Source: Halomonas sp. 7T | Lineage (GTDB): Bacteria; Pseudomonadota; Gammaproteobacteria; Pseudomonadales; Halomonadaceae | Direction: 5' to 3' | NCBI RefSeq assembly: GCF_025643255.1 | Contig: NZ_CP087112.1 | Span: 1,302,001-1,366,000, forward strand | Length of the DNA: 64,000 nt | Shown here: piece after piece, positions 1 through 10,281 of the stretch | Numbering within the stretch: position 1 is the stretch's first letter | Layout: each line of letters starts with the position of its first letter | Program-made: the position numbers and the translations under genes | The notes under the pieces: generated by a model | Told to the model about the DNA's origin: nothing | Seen by the model: the letters and a program-made list of their open reading frames with translations, nothing else | Databases searched by the model: none

Positions 1-188
1 GTCTATCTACTTGTGCTGGGATGTTATTGCCTTCGCCTGACGGGGGATCACGTGCAAGGTGGCATCCGGCTCATCGTTCAGTATTATGTCATTCTAAACA
101 CTCCTTGGGTGGAACGCATGAAAAGGAACTTTGCATAATGTATAACGGCCTATTTTTCCGAACATTATCTTGTCGTGGAGTGTAAACG
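1..188. other. Window edge and upstream region of the first gene
   Basis: No gene can be supported here. Two short frames stay open from the window edge on the + strand (one to a TAA at 136-138), but neither translation resembles a known protein. The last 15 bases hold a purine-rich ribosome site (GTGGAGTG) for the gene at 189. Confidence 0.4.
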
Positions 189-1487
189 ATGCGCGTATTA
201 CTCCACGGTAGTGAATTAAGTGCCGCGACGGCTGCTGCTGCACTAGCCTGGGTGGGTCATCACGTAGACTGGCTGCTGCACGAAGATGCCCAATGGTCTG
301 CACTTTCTGGTGAAGACTGGCTACGTCGTGAACCAGAGCTTATGACGCATATTACTCAAGCCTTCGCCAACGGTACGTTGCGAATTATCGAAACGCTTGA
401 ACAAGCCAGTACACCCGATGTGGTATGGCTAGCATTATCCCCCGGACAGCGTCAGTCAGCTAATACGTTACTCCAACACCCTATTTTTGCGTCTCACAGC
501 GGTGCAGTGCTGATCAATAACTCTACGTTCCCGGTAGGTGAAACTGAGCGTCTTCATGCGGTCATGGGCGCACAGCATAGTAGTGTTGCGCTGCCAGACA
601 CGCTTGAAGAGGGCCGAGCGTGGACATCGTTTACCCGCCCTTTGCGGTGGTTGTTAGGCTGCGATGACGCGAGGGGTGAACAGATAACCCGCGAACTCTT
701 ACGTGCCTTTAATAGGCGCAGCGAGGTGTTCCAGCGGATGCCCTGCAGAGCAGCTGAGCTGACCAAACTTGCCATCAATGGAATGTTAGCAACACGCATA
801 AGCTATATGAATGAAATTGCAGGCCTCGCCGATACCCTCGGCGTTGATGTAGAGCATGTTCGCCAAGGGATGGGGGCGGATACCCGCATCGGGTTTGAGT
901 ATTTATACCCAGGCTGCGGTTTCGGTGGGCCTAATTTCTCTCGTGATTTAATGCGTTTAGCCTATGTCCAATCAGCCAGCGGCAGATATTCGGCGCTGCT
1001 TGAGCAAGTCATGGATATCAACGAGCAGAAAAAAGAGACCTTGTTTAGAAAGCTATGGTCTGTCTTTGAAGGTGACTTAGCGGGAAGAACTATCGCCATT
1101 TGGGGGGCTGCTTTTAAGCCTGGCACCGCACGTATTGACCATGCACCGGTATTAACGCTACTGGAAGCGCTATGGGCGCAGGGTGTTAAGGTGAGACTGC
1201 ATGATCCAGCGGCGATTCCAGCCTTACACGCCGCCGTAGGTAAGCGTGACGATCTGATCACGTTTGAGGAAGACCCCTACGCAGCGTGTGAGGGCGCCGA
1301 TGCACTGATGCTGGTCACAGAGTGGAAATCCTATTGGAACCCTGACTGGCATCGTTTAGCCTCGTTACTAAGTGCTAAGTTAGTGCTCGATGGGCGCAAC
1401 ATCTACGACCCGGCCTTTGTAGCAAGCTGCGGCCTACGCTACAGAGGGATCGGGCGCCGTGCCGACCCGACGACTTTCGAGGAATAA
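189..1487 (+). CDS. UDP-glucose/GDP-mannose dehydrogenase-like protein lacking the catalytic cysteine
   Basis: 432 aa, with the three-part layout of UDP-glucose 6-dehydrogenases: an N-terminal Rossmann-like domain, a central domain (about 185-290: TKLAINGML, NEIAGLADTLGVD, GADTRIGFEYLYPG) and a C-terminal UDP-binding domain (WGAAFKPGTARID, DGRNIYD). Active enzymes carry GGSCFPKD; here it reads GGPNFSRD at 246-253, so the nucleophilic Cys is Asn249 and the following Lys is Arg. The first Rossmann glycine loop is also poor (HGSELSAAT where GxGxxG is expected). K193, N197 and D253 of the active site are kept. Established: the Cys forms the thiohemiacetal in the second oxidation step. Inference: a pseudoenzyme, or an enzyme stopping at another step. 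GTGGAGTG precedes the ATG; the next gene starts 2 bp downstream. Confidence 0.8.
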   Translation: MRVLLHGSELSAATAAAALAWVGHHVDWLLHEDAQWSALSGEDWLRREPELMTHITQAFANGTLRIIETLEQASTPDVVWLALSPGQRQSANTLLQHPIFASHSGAVLINNSTFPVGETERLHAVMGAQHSSVALPDTLEEGRAWTSFTRPLRWLLGCDDARGEQITRELLRAFNRRSEVFQRMPCRAAELTKLAINGMLATRISYMNEIAGLADTLGVDVEHVRQGMGADTRIGFEYLYPGCGFGGPNFSRDLMRLAYVQSASGRYSALLEQVMDINEQKKETLFRKLWSVFEGDLAGRTIAIWGAAFKPGTARIDHAPVLTLLEALWAQGVKVRLHDPAAIPALHAAVGKRDDLITFEEDPYAACEGADALMLVTEWKSYWNPDWHRLASLLSAKLVLDGRNIYDPAFVASCGLRYRGIGRRADPTTFEE

Positions 1488-1489
1488 TC

Positions 1490-2323
1490 ATGCCTAATAG
1501 CACTTCGTCCCAGCGCATTGTTCCCGATGTGGATCAAAGTCTGACCGCGCAACACTTGCGTTACCGCAAGGGGCCAAGGCTATGGCCTCTGTGGTTAGTG
1601 ATGACAGCCATCGTTATGGCACTGGGTGCTGCGGCAGTGGGTCTCTGGTACGAGCGCGAGCGTTTATTAAACGACCTTCACCGCGTTAGCGGGGAAGTAT
1701 CAAACATACACGCCAGGCTGGACTCGGATGACACAGATGCCCAAGATGCGATAACCTTTGTACAGGCTCAGATGGCAACACTCTTTCAAGAGCAGGAACA
1801 GCTGGCTATGGCCGTCACCAATACTCGTCAAGAGCTTTATGGTTTGTTAACGGCCAATGAAGAGCTTGTTTCAAATGATGCGGTAAGCTCGCTCTCACAG
1901 TCTCTCGAACAACTTCGTGAACAAGCCAGCCTTCGTGATGGGCAGTTGGCGGCTATTCGCAGCTCCTTAGAGGCACTGGAACAGTCGGGTACATCAGGGC
2001 GGCAGAATCTGCTTGAGGAGGTTTCTCACCTTGAACAGGATACAGCTCAGCGCTTAGCAGTGCTTGAACGCCAGCTGGCAGCCGAAAGTGATGAATTAGA
2101 GACGGAATTTACCCGCTGGCGTGAAGCTGTAGATCAGCGATTAAGTACGCTTTCTTCAACCGTCGAAACACTGAATACGACTGAGTCATCGGCGGCGAGT
2201 CAAGCATCACTGGATGCGTTAGAACAGCAGTGGGCACAAAAAATCAATACGTTAGAAAGCGACATTCGGCAGGTACGCCAAGCACAATTAGCCTTTAGTG
2301 CGCAGATGGAAATGCTCCGGTAG
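1490..2323 (+). CDS. Inner-membrane-anchored coiled-coil protein, function unknown
   Basis: 277 aa. A cytoplasmic N-terminal tail of about 30 residues is followed by one hydrophobic helix (about 32-52, LWLVMTAIVMALGAAAVGLW) and then an almost continuous heptad-rich helix rich in E, Q, L and A up to the C-terminus, with no other domain. It starts 2 bp after the dehydrogenase-like gene behind a GAGGAA site and ends 42 bp before tamA, so it is probably co-transcribed with both. By topology it should place a long coiled coil in the periplasm. I do not recognise a named family; general resemblance to membrane-tethered polysaccharide chain-length or HemX-like coiled coils is only compositional. Confidence 0.75.
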   Translation: MPNSTSSQRIVPDVDQSLTAQHLRYRKGPRLWPLWLVMTAIVMALGAAAVGLWYERERLLNDLHRVSGEVSNIHARLDSDDTDAQDAITFVQAQMATLFQEQEQLAMAVTNTRQELYGLLTANEELVSNDAVSSLSQSLEQLREQASLRDGQLAAIRSSLEALEQSGTSGRQNLLEEVSHLEQDTAQRLAVLERQLAAESDELETEFTRWREAVDQRLSTLSSTVETLNTTESSAASQASLDALEQQWAQKINTLESDIRQVRQAQLAFSAQMEMLR

Positions 2324-2365
2324 AAAATATCTATCGAATTGCTGATTTAGTTAGGGATAAACCGT

Positions 2366-4222
2366 ATGGGAAAACAACGGCGATGGCTGGTAGCCAAAAA
2401 ATCAGCCTGCTTAATGGCACTGCCTTTCTTGACGTTGAGTCCCACTTCATGGGCATTAAACGCTGCAATTAGTGGTGTCAGTAGCCCAGTTGAGAACAAT
2501 ATTGATGCTTATCTACAAAGCATTGATGAAGAGCTCTACACCGACGTTCGCCTGGAAGGAGAAATTAGGCAACGGGCGCGTGAAGCCATGCGTGTGTTTG
2601 GTTATTACGAACCTGAGATTACGGTGGATCTGAATCAAACGCCGGTGTCAGTTCAAATAGAGCCAGGACCTCAGGTTAGGATTGAGGTGTTATCGATCAA
2701 TATTGCAGGCGATGCGCAGAGCGATCCCCCTTTTCAAAACGCCCTCAACAATTTTCCTTTACGTGAGGGTGATGCACTACAGCATGCACCCTGGGATCGA
2801 CTGCGTAACCAACTGTCAGGCCTCGCCATTGAGCGAGGTTACTTTGATTGGGCGTTTGCTGATCGCAAGATGGAAGTCAGGCCTTACCTTGAAAGCGCTC
2901 GCCTCTACATGGACTTTAATAGCGGGCCTCGTTATCGATTTGGTGAGACGTCTATTGTCGGCAGTCACATTGAGCCTGAGCGTCTGCGTCAGATGCAGAC
3001 ATTTGAAACCGGCGCCCCCTATCTAGCGGAATCCTTAGCCCGCTATAACCAGCGTCTAGCAGAGACAGGGTGGTTTAGTTCCGTCAGCGTACGTCCCCGG
3101 TTAGAAACCGCTCAAGAGCTTACTATCGCGCCCTTTGCTGGCGGTGCTCCTTGGTGGAACGAAGCGACCGCTTCTCAGCCCCAGCGACCCCGCCTCTCCA
3201 GTGCGGCACTGGCCAGCGCCTTGAGCCTTAACCGCCGCGATGAAGACGATACACGCCTACCCATTGATGTCAGCGTTGAACCCGCTGATCGCCATCAGTT
3301 TGAGGTGGGTATTGGCTTCGCGACAGATGTCGGGCCTCGATTACGCTTTGGCTGGCAACAACCTTGGATCAATCGCTTTGGGCATAGCCTCAATCATGAC
3401 GTGTATATTTCCGCACCTGAACAGCGTTTTACCGGTGTCTATAACATTCCGTTGGAAGACCCTATCCGCGATAACTACCGCCTTCAATATGGTGTGCGCA
3501 ACCGAGACGATGGCGACACACAGTCGCTGGAAGGTACGGTTGAAGTCGCTCGCCGGTGGGAATTTGAGAATCGCTGGGTGCAAACGCTTTATTTTAGAAC
3601 CACGTTTGAAGATTTTACCCAAGGCGGGGTGTCCGATGACGCTTGGTTATTTTATCCGGGGATCCAATGGTCTCGAACGCGAACACGGCCACAGCGTTTT
3701 CCACTATGGGGTGACCGCCAGCAGCTTTCCATCGAGTACTCTGACCCGGCTTGGGGGTCTGACGCCCAATTTGCTCGCGTAACAGGGGATACGGAGTGGA
3801 TCCGCACGATTGGCAATGACAACCGGTTCTCCGCAAGGTTGAGCATTGGTGCCATAGAAACCGATGACTTTGATAAATTGCCACCTTCTCTGCGTTTCTT
3901 TGCTGGGGGTGACCGCAGCGTACGGGGTTACTCGTTTGAAAGTTTATCGCCCAAAAATGAAGAGGGGCGTTTACGTGGCGGGCAGCAGTTACTCACCTCA
4001 ACGGTTGAGTACCAGCGACGAGTGACGGGAGATTGGTGGGGCGCCACGTTTGTGGATAGTGGTGATGCCTTCGACAACTGGGGGCCAGAAGATCTCAAAA
4101 CCGGTGCAGGGGTGGGGGTACGCTGGATTTCTCCCGTAGGCCCTATTCGTTTTGATGTCGCGCACCCTTTCGATAGTGAAGATGACTGGCGTGTGCATTT
4201 TTCCATTGGCCCTGAATTCTAG
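2366..4222 (+). CDS. tamA: TamA, outer-membrane subunit of the translocation and assembly module
   Basis: 618 aa. A signal peptide (hydrophobic stretch about 13-30, ending near SWA-LNA) is followed by POTRA-like repeats over about 35-260 and a C-terminal Omp85 16-stranded barrel. The barrel region shows the family marks FFAGGDRSVRGYSFESL (about 512-528) and the closing GAGVGVRWISPVGPIRFDVAHPF. Length fits TamA (about 580-640 aa). The tamB gene starts 9 bp after the stop, the standard tamAB arrangement. TamA inserts outer-membrane proteins such as autotransporters and, with TamB, has been linked to phospholipid transport to the outer membrane. An AGGGAT element precedes the ATG. Confidence 0.93.
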   Translation: MGKQRRWLVAKKSACLMALPFLTLSPTSWALNAAISGVSSPVENNIDAYLQSIDEELYTDVRLEGEIRQRAREAMRVFGYYEPEITVDLNQTPVSVQIEPGPQVRIEVLSINIAGDAQSDPPFQNALNNFPLREGDALQHAPWDRLRNQLSGLAIERGYFDWAFADRKMEVRPYLESARLYMDFNSGPRYRFGETSIVGSHIEPERLRQMQTFETGAPYLAESLARYNQRLAETGWFSSVSVRPRLETAQELTIAPFAGGAPWWNEATASQPQRPRLSSAALASALSLNRRDEDDTRLPIDVSVEPADRHQFEVGIGFATDVGPRLRFGWQQPWINRFGHSLNHDVYISAPEQRFTGVYNIPLEDPIRDNYRLQYGVRNRDDGDTQSLEGTVEVARRWEFENRWVQTLYFRTTFEDFTQGGVSDDAWLFYPGIQWSRTRTRPQRFPLWGDRQQLSIEYSDPAWGSDAQFARVTGDTEWIRTIGNDNRFSARLSIGAIETDDFDKLPPSLRFFAGGDRSVRGYSFESLSPKNEEGRLRGGQQLLTSTVEYQRRVTGDWWGATFVDSGDAFDNWGPEDLKTGAGVGVRWISPVGPIRFDVAHPFDSEDDWRVHFSIGPEF

Positions 4223-4231
4223 GAGAGCAGT

Positions 4232-7200
4232 TTGTCTAAGGTTGAAACAGCGGCTTCTGTACGCCGCCAGATGCTCTCACCTAAGCGGCGCCTTTGGTTA
4301 GCGGTGTGGAGTTTTATACGCTTATTAATCGTGTTACCTCTTTGGTTGATGGGCCTCGTCGCGCTGCTACTGGGCGTGGCGCTTTCACCTTGGGGCACTG
4401 AGCAGCTATTTTCACAAGGTGAGCAGCGCGGTTATTTTACGTTTGAGCAGCAGGATGGCGCGCTTCTGGATCGCTTTACGCTCCAGGGATTCCAGCTTGA
4501 TATCGGTGATACACATGTCCAAATTGACAGCTTCGAACTTGCCTGGGCAGATGACTGTGTTCTTTCGGGACGCCTTTGCCTGGATCTGCTACGCATTAAA
4601 GGTGCCGATATCCGGCTGGGGAGTGGAGCAGGCGCCTCAGAAGAAGAGGCGCAGGATGCTAGCGAGCAATCCCCCATACAGCTGCCATTCCCTATTGAAT
4701 TGCGTGCTATTGAAATCACTGATGTTCAAATCCAGTTAGCCGACGGAACTCGCGTTACCTGGGATGCGTTTACGACCTCGGTGATCGCAGAACAGAGTGA
4801 CGTGCGCGTTGCAGCCACTGAGCTTGTGGGGCCAACCCTGTATCTCCCCCCGTCGCCTGGCGTTCAGCTGACTCAAGGCATCGATACGCCGCTGATGGCC
4901 GAGGGTATTGATGGGGCTGTCGCTGCTGCGCGTCCAATGACTAACGATACTGCTGTTGCTCAACCAAGTACCGCACCATCCGATGAGCGGTTAGCACTGC
5001 CAGAAATTACCCTACCCATAGACCTTCGCCTTGAAGCCTTAACGGTGACTGACTTTCATCTGGAAGGTGCGTTTGACTACCGTGTTGAACGCCTAACGCT
5101 GAAAGCTGAAACTCAAGGCAATCAGATAACGATTAATCAGCTAGACGTGCTAACTCCCGATGCGTATGCATCGCTGGCCGCCCAGTCTTCATTAGAAGGG
5201 GACTATCCGCTAGAAGCACGGTTAACCGCAGAGCTTTTCCTACCCGAACGCTTCCCAGAGCTTGAGGGAGAAGAACTGGTACTTGAGCTATCGGGTAACC
5301 TTGCCGAGCTTTACGTTGATTTAGCAGCAAGCGGGCAGGTGAATGCAAACCTAACAGCCCACGTTGACGCTTTGTCGCCAACGGTTCCCTTTGAAGCTCG
5401 CCTGCAAAGTGAGCGCTTGCAGTGGCCACTCACTGAAGCCAGTGATAGCGAGCAAGAGGTCTATTCAGTCGATGCATTCGACCTTGCTATCACGGGTAGC
5501 TTAGAGGCGTATCAACTTTCACTTGCGTTTAACGCTGAAGGGCCACAAGTACCCTCTACTCAGGTAAATATTACCGGTGATGGGAACCTTACGTCGTTTC
5601 GTTGGGAGCCACTCACGCTGCGCATTGATGAGAGCCTGCTCCACAGCGAAGGGCAAGTAAACTGGGAAGCGCCGCTGCAGGTTGATTCACGCATCCGCTT
5701 AGAGCAGTTTGATCCTTCGCATTTTGTGGATCAACTTAATGGCAATTTGACGGGTGACATTGCCCTAAACGTGCGCCAAGTCGACGACTTATGGGAAGTA
5801 AACATTCCTGAGCTTGCCATTGACGGAGAGCTGCAAGAGTATCCACTCACGTTACAGGCAGCCTTGGAGGCGAATAGTGATCTTGACGTTAATATTCAAG
5901 AGCTACTATTTACCCAAGGAGAAAACCAACTGACCGCCCAAGGTCAAGTCAGCCAAGAATCGATGTCGTTAGACGCTAATATCGCCCTGCGTCAGCTACA
6001 AACCCTGCACCCTGACTTGGCCGGCACACTAACCGGTAGCATACAGGCGAGCGGCAGCTTTTCTCAGCCATCTCTGGTCGCTCAGCTGTCTGGACAACGT
6101 TTGCGCTTTGCCGAGAACCGGATAGAGCAGCTGTCACTTGCCGCAGATGTCACAGGCATCGATGATCCAAGTCTTGATATTGAGCTAGATCTGCAACAGA
6201 TCAATGCGGGAGGCCAGTCGCTATCCGGGGTGGCGCTAGCGTTGAGTGGCCGTTTATCCCAGCATACGCTGACAATAAACGCTCAAGGCGAACCCAGCAG
6301 TGCGCTTAGCCGAGCACAGCTTGGTATTAACGGTCGATTTGACCAGCAGACCCAGCAGTATCAGGGTCAATTGACGCCACTGGAAATCGACTCCGACGGA
6401 GGAGACATTCGCCTGGAAGCGCCGCTCGACCTAGGTTACAACCTTGTTAGCGGACAGCTGCGGGTTTCGCCATTCTGCCTGCGTAGAGAGCAGGGTGGGC
6501 TCGTATGTTCCGAAGAGGCGATTGATGGCTCGGCTGAGCAGGGGCGTGCTGTTCTCACCGTGCGCGAAGTACCCATGGAAATGCTGGAGCCCTTCTTACC
6601 CGAAGAGTGGCGTTTTGAGGGCGATACCACCGCCGATGTGACGGCCTCTTGGCGCCAAGGGGGAGCCCAGTGGCAAGCCGATGTGCAACTTCTCAGTGAA
6701 TTAGCTATCACGGCTGTTAATGATTACGGCCAGCCAGTCCAACTGCCTGTCATTAGCGTCAATGCGCAGATAGACGCTAACCAGGCAAGGGCAGACGCTG
6801 ATATAACGCTATCACTTTCAGAAGCGGGCGAGCTTTCACTCAACCTTTCCGTTAATGATCCAGTGGGTGAGGGAGCACTTGCAGGTGAACTCCGTGCGAA
6901 CAATATCTCGCTCGAACCTTATCGCCCTCTGTTAGTGGGCATGGATCGCTTAGAGGGCAACTTGAACGGCAGTGTGCAAATTAGCGGCACTACCCAGCAG
7001 CCAGATTTACAGGGGGAGATGGCCTTGCGCCGTATTCGTGTCCACGGGTCTGAGATACCCGTTGATATTCAAGACGGTGCATTAGTCGTTGCCTTTGATG
7101 GCGAACAGGGGAGTATCGATGGCTTCTTAGCCGCCGAGCGCGGCCGACTCAATATTACGGGTGACGCTTACTGGCCCACCGGCGACAACTGGCGAATTGG

Positions 7201-8239
7201 GGTCGATTTAAGCGCCACCCAAGAGCCCTTGCTCGTCGCGCTACCGCAATTCGGGCGTTTAGAGGCGGCACCTGATATCCGGATCAGAGTAACACCTGAA
7301 TTGCTGCAAGTACGCGGCAATGTGGATATCCCCTGGGCACGCCTGGAGATCGGCGAAAGGTCTCCTTCAGCGATTTCACCCAGCGCTGATGAAGTTATCA
7401 TCACCGAACGCGATGATCGTGAAGCCGAGCGCTTAGCTCAGCAGCGAGCCGACAATGGAGAGCCGAGCGCCGCTGAGGAGCTAGCCCAAACCGGTATGGC
7501 CCTCGACATCCTTATTACGCTGACGCTGGGCCACGACATGCTGTTTTCAGCCTATGGGCTTGAATCTGGTTTAGGCGGTACATTAGAAATCCGTCAGGAT
7601 AGCGGCGCGTTGCAGCTGTTCGGGGATGTGAATTTAGTGGACGGACGTTTTCAAGCCTTCGGCCAAGACCTGCTAATACGCCGTGGGCAGCTACTCTTTA
7701 GTGGCCCTCCCGGATTACCCGTGCTGGATTTTGAAGCTGTTCGTAATCCTGAAGTGACAGAAGATGACGTTATAGCCGGCCTGCGGGTGACGGGCAATGC
7801 TGAAGAGCCCAACGTATCTATCTTCTCAGAACCGGCCATGGATGAAACGCGCGCTCTCTCTTATCTCTTGCGTGGACGCGCCCCTGATGCCTCTGGTGGA
7901 GGAATAGATAGCGCTTTAACCACGGCACTTATTGGTATGTCTTTGGGTCGTACAGGGGGCGCCGTTGGCTCTATTGGCCAAGCGTTTGGTATCGATGACT
8001 TAACACTAGACACCACCGGTGCTGGTGACGAGAGCCAAGTAGCTGTCAGCGGTCAGCTAACCGATGATATTCGTATTAGCTATGGCGTGGGTATTTTCTC
8101 ACCCATCGCCGAATTAACACTTCGCTATACGCTTTGGCGTAATTTATATGTGCAAGCGGTTTCTGGAGCCAACCAAGCGGTGGACTTGATCTATACGTTT
8201 ACCCGATCCGGCGACCCCTACATTTACCCACGGGATTGA
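4232..8239 (+). CDS. tamB: TamB, inner-membrane-anchored AsmA-like bridge of the TAM complex
   Basis: 1335 aa. A TTG start with AGGAG upstream. One N-terminal transmembrane helix (about 35-52) is followed by very long beta-rich repetitive sequence forming the lipid-binding groove of the AsmA/VPS13-like family, and a conserved C-terminal DUF490 region (about 1000-1335: [24 protein letters not shown], the [20 protein letters not shown] stretch, terminal [16 protein letters not shown]). Established: TamB spans the periplasm and contacts TamA. Size and gene order agree with this assignment. An insert around 125-260 rich in A, E and Q is loosely conserved and probably flexible. Confidence 0.93.
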   Translation: MSKVETAASVRRQMLSPKRRLWLAVWSFIRLLIVLPLWLMGLVALLLGVALSPWGTEQLFSQGEQRGYFTFEQQDGALLDRFTLQGFQLDIGDTHVQIDSFELAWADDCVLSGRLCLDLLRIKGADIRLGSGAGASEEEAQDASEQSPIQLPFPIELRAIEITDVQIQLADGTRVTWDAFTTSVIAEQSDVRVAATELVGPTLYLPPSPGVQLTQGIDTPLMAEGIDGAVAAARPMTNDTAVAQPSTAPSDERLALPEITLPIDLRLEALTVTDFHLEGAFDYRVERLTLKAETQGNQITINQLDVLTPDAYASLAAQSSLEGDYPLEARLTAELFLPERFPELEGEELVLELSGNLAELYVDLAASGQVNANLTAHVDALSPTVPFEARLQSERLQWPLTEASDSEQEVYSVDAFDLAITGSLEAYQLSLAFNAEGPQVPSTQVNITGDGNLTSFRWEPLTLRIDESLLHSEGQVNWEAPLQVDSRIRLEQFDPSHFVDQLNGNLTGDIALNVRQVDDLWEVNIPELAIDGELQEYPLTLQAALEANSDLDVNIQELLFTQGENQLTAQGQVSQESMSLDANIALRQLQTLHPDLAGTLTGSIQASGSFSQPSLVAQLSGQRLRFAENRIEQLSLAADVTGIDDPSLDIELDLQQINAGGQSLSGVALALSGRLSQHTLTINAQGEPSSALSRAQLGINGRFDQQTQQYQGQLTPLEIDSDGGDIRLEAPLDLGYNLVSGQLRVSPFCLRREQGGLVCSEEAIDGSAEQGRAVLTVREVPMEMLEPFLPEEWRFEGDTTADVTASWRQGGAQWQADVQLLSELAITAVNDYGQPVQLPVISVNAQIDANQARADADITLSLSEAGELSLNLSVNDPVGEGALAGELRANNISLEPYRPLLVGMDRLEGNLNGSVQISGTTQQPDLQGEMALRRIRVHGSEIPVDIQDGALVVAFDGEQGSIDGFLAAERGRLNITGDAYWPTGDNWRIGVDLSATQEPLLVALPQFGRLEAAPDIRIRVTPELLQVRGNVDIPWARLEIGERSPSAISPSADEVIITERDDREAERLAQQRADNGEPSAAEELAQTGMALDILITLTLGHDMLFSAYGLESGLGGTLEIRQDSGALQLFGDVNLVDGRFQAFGQDLLIRRGQLLFSGPPGLPVLDFEAVRNPEVTEDDVIAGLRVTGNAEEPNVSIFSEPAMDETRALSYLLRGRAPDASGGGIDSALTTALIGMSLGRTGGAVGSIGQAFGIDDLTLDTTGAGDESQVAVSGQLTDDIRISYGVGIFSPIAELTLRYTLWRNLYVQAVSGANQAVDLIYTFTRSGDPYIYPRD

Positions 8240-8250
8240 GAAAAGACACG

Positions 8251-8871
8251 ATGGCACTATTTTCTGACACGACAACGGTACTGCCTGGTCGCGATACAGC
8301 AATCGAAACCAGTCAAGCACATACTATTAATGGCCACTCCCTTCATCCCCCTTTTCCGGAAGGGCATGAAGAAATCGTCCTAGGCATGGGGTGCTTTTGG
8401 GGAGTCGAGCGTCTATTTTGGCAGCAGCCAGGCGTTTATGTCACAGCGGCGGGGTACGCGGGAGGCTCAACGCCTAACCCAACGTACCAAGAAACCTGCA
8501 CCGGTCGCACAGGGCATACTGAAGTTGTCCGAGTCATCTACAACCCAAACCAAGTCACACTTGAAACCTTGCTGCAAATCTTTTGGGAGCAGCATGATCC
8601 TACCCAAGGTAACCGGCAAGGTAACGATATTGGCAGCCAATACCGCTCAGCTATTCTTACTACCACCGATGCACAACTCGACGCTGCTAAACACAGCGCT
8701 GCCGCTTATCAGCAAGCACTTAATCGCTCCGGCAAAGGGGCTATTACCACTGAAATCAAACCGCTGGATACTTTTTATTACGCTGAATCATATCATCAGC
8801 AGTACTTGGACAAGAATCCAGGCGGCTACTGTGGTTTGAAAGGTACCGGTGTCACTTGCCCCATCGGATGA
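8251..8871 (+). CDS. msrA: Peptide methionine (S)-S-oxide reductase MsrA
   Basis: 206 aa from the ATG at 8251; an in-frame TTG at 8236 overlaps the tamB stop but adds five residues absent from homologues. The active site GCFWGVER (Cys about 48) is present, with the family blocks [44 protein letters not shown] and a C-terminal tail with two recycling cysteines ([13 protein letters not shown]). It closely follows the layout of the long enterobacterial MsrA, including the LPGRDT and INGHSL N-terminal blocks. It repairs oxidised methionine using thioredoxin. The following cytochrome-like gene starts 17 bp downstream. Confidence 0.95.
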   Translation: MALFSDTTTVLPGRDTAIETSQAHTINGHSLHPPFPEGHEEIVLGMGCFWGVERLFWQQPGVYVTAAGYAGGSTPNPTYQETCTGRTGHTEVVRVIYNPNQVTLETLLQIFWEQHDPTQGNRQGNDIGSQYRSAILTTTDAQLDAAKHSAAAYQQALNRSGKGAITTEIKPLDTFYYAESYHQQYLDKNPGGYCGLKGTGVTCPIG

Positions 8872-8888
8872 GTAGGAGTCAATCCATA

Positions 8889-9401
8889 ATGCCATGTTTA
8901 GCCCGTTACACTCGACTAAGCGGCTTGATTGCGGCAGTGGTCATGTCCTCTGCTCTCGCTTATGCAGCGGACGAAGAGGAGGCTTCCCACGTACCGCCAA
9001 CGCTAGAGAGCTCCCCCTTTACTAGCGAACGAGAAGCCGTTACGTGGCGTCAAAATGAGCTAAAAGATTTGGAGCGTCTACTGCGACAGCTCCGGTTTGA
9101 TTTGGTTAATAATCGCGATGCACGAGGTGCGGCGCCACGCTTAGCTGAATTACAGCAGCATGCAACCCCGGAATATTTTCTGCCTGCATTTATAGAGGGT
9201 ACTGGTGGGCGCGGCTCTGACGCGCGCCCAGAAATATGGGAGGAGTGGGACGATTTTATTGCTGGCTTTCAGGACCTAGAGCAGAAGGTGTCAGTTTTGG
9301 TCGAGGCCGCTGAGCAGGAAGATTACCGTGCCGCTACACGCGCTTTTTCAGAATTGAGCCTGAGCTGCCGTAGCTGCCACCGTGCCTATCGGTATAAATA
9401 A
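8889..9401 (+). CDS. Periplasmic cytochrome c'/c556-like monohaem protein
   Basis: 170 aa from the ATG at 8889, chosen because TAGGAG lies 11 bases upstream and the signal peptide then starts properly (LIAAVVMSSALAYA, cleavage after AYA); an upstream ATG at 8856 would overlap msrA. The mature part is largely helical and ends in SCRSCHRAYRYK, a single CxxCH haem site near the C-terminus, as in four-helix-bundle cytochromes c'/c556. Role unknown; electron transfer or small-ligand binding is the family norm. Being behind msrA could mean a link to oxidative stress, but this is only context. Confidence 0.8.
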   Translation: MPCLARYTRLSGLIAAVVMSSALAYAADEEEASHVPPTLESSPFTSEREAVTWRQNELKDLERLLRQLRFDLVNNRDARGAAPRLAELQQHATPEYFLPAFIEGTGGRGSDARPEIWEEWDDFIAGFQDLEQKVSVLVEAAEQEDYRAATRAFSELSLSCRSCHRAYRYK

Positions 9402-9445
9402 CGTTTGATCGTATTGATGGGTTTACACATTAATACGATCAAACG
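9402..9445. terminator. Long hairpin between convergent genes
   Basis: Directly after the cytochrome stop codon, CGTTTGATCGTATT (9402-9415) is matched by AATACGATCAAACG (9432-9445). Allowing one G-U pair, the stem extends to 18 bp around an 8-base loop. No T-run follows on either strand, so it may be a bidirectional or Rho-assisted terminator, or an RNA-stabilising structure, for the converging cytochrome and carbonic anhydrase genes. Confidence 0.6.
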
Positions 9446-9477
9446 CCGGGTTAACACGGGATGGTGAGTGTTTAGTG

Positions 9478-10125
9478 TCAGTCCTCAGATTGAAGACGAT
9501 CAATGCGATAGAGCGTTTCTACTTGGCTAAGGCCATTGATAGTGCATTTTAAATCTTTAACCCGGCCATCGCTCAATCCATAGACCCAGCCATGCACTGA
9601 GATACTCTGACCGCGCTGCCATGCTCGCTGAAGTATCTTAGTGCGGCAAAGGCTATTCACTTGAGCTTTAACGTTCAGCTCACACATGCGATCGATTTGC
9701 TCTTCCATAGGCAGATGCTCAAGCGCATCACGGTGACGATTGTACTGCTCTCTAACAGAGTGAAGCCAGTAATCCACCACACCACACTCACCGCCTGTGA
9801 CTGCTGCCTTAATACCCCCACAACCGTAATGGCCCACAATCATCACATGGCTGACTTTTAGTACATCAACGGCATACTGCACCACAGAAAGCGCATTCAT
9901 ATCAGTATGGTGGAGCAGGTTAGCTACGTTGCGGTGGACAAATACCTCACCCGGCGGTAGTGAAATAATCTGGTTGGCAGGAACCCGGCTATCAGAACAT
10001 CCAATCCATAAATAATCAGGATTCTGTTGATTGGAGAGGCGCTTGAAATACTCGGGATCCTCTTTGCACATGCGCTCCGCCCAGGCACGATTATTTTCCA
10101 GAAGCGTCGCAATAGGGTCAGACAT
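9478..10125 (-). CDS. can: Beta-class carbonic anhydrase
   Basis: 215 aa from the start MSDPIATLLENN at 10125, preferred to upstream starts because GGAG lies just before it. The zinc ligands of beta-class enzymes are visible: CSDSRVPANQ (Cys and the Asp-Arg dyad) and HYGCGGIKAA (His and Cys). Also present are FVHRNVANLL and HGWVYGLSDG. Length matches E. coli Can (220 aa). It interconverts CO2 and bicarbonate in the cytoplasm. It stands alone, converging with the cytochrome gene and divergent from gor. Confidence 0.95.
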   Translation of the reverse strand: MSDPIATLLENNRAWAERMCKEDPEYFKRLSNQQNPDYLWIGCSDSRVPANQIISLPPGEVFVHRNVANLLHHTDMNALSVVQYAVDVLKVSHVMIVGHYGCGGIKAAVTGGECGVVDYWLHSVREQYNRHRDALEHLPMEEQIDRMCELNVKAQVNSLCRTKILQRAWQRGQSISVHGWVYGLSDGRVKDLKCTINGLSQVETLYRIDRLQSED

Positions 10126-10281
10126 TGAATCTCCATAGGATGGCATCATCAGGTTGTAGGGTGCTGGACGCGAAATGACAGCGTTATTTTAGAGCAGGAG
10201 GTTTTAACCTTCTGAGAATATAAGGTCAATTGCCAGTTTAGCGCTAGCATGATCGCTAAGCGCTGTAAATAGGAGTCCACT

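Noticed and set aside
94..303. Minus-strand open frame over the first gene start
   Set aside because: It overlaps the promoter and N-terminus of the dehydrogenase-like gene, has no ribosome site and no recognisable protein.
3240..3884. Several open frames inside tamA on both strands
   Set aside because: All are shadows of the tamA barrel coding sequence, without start signals.
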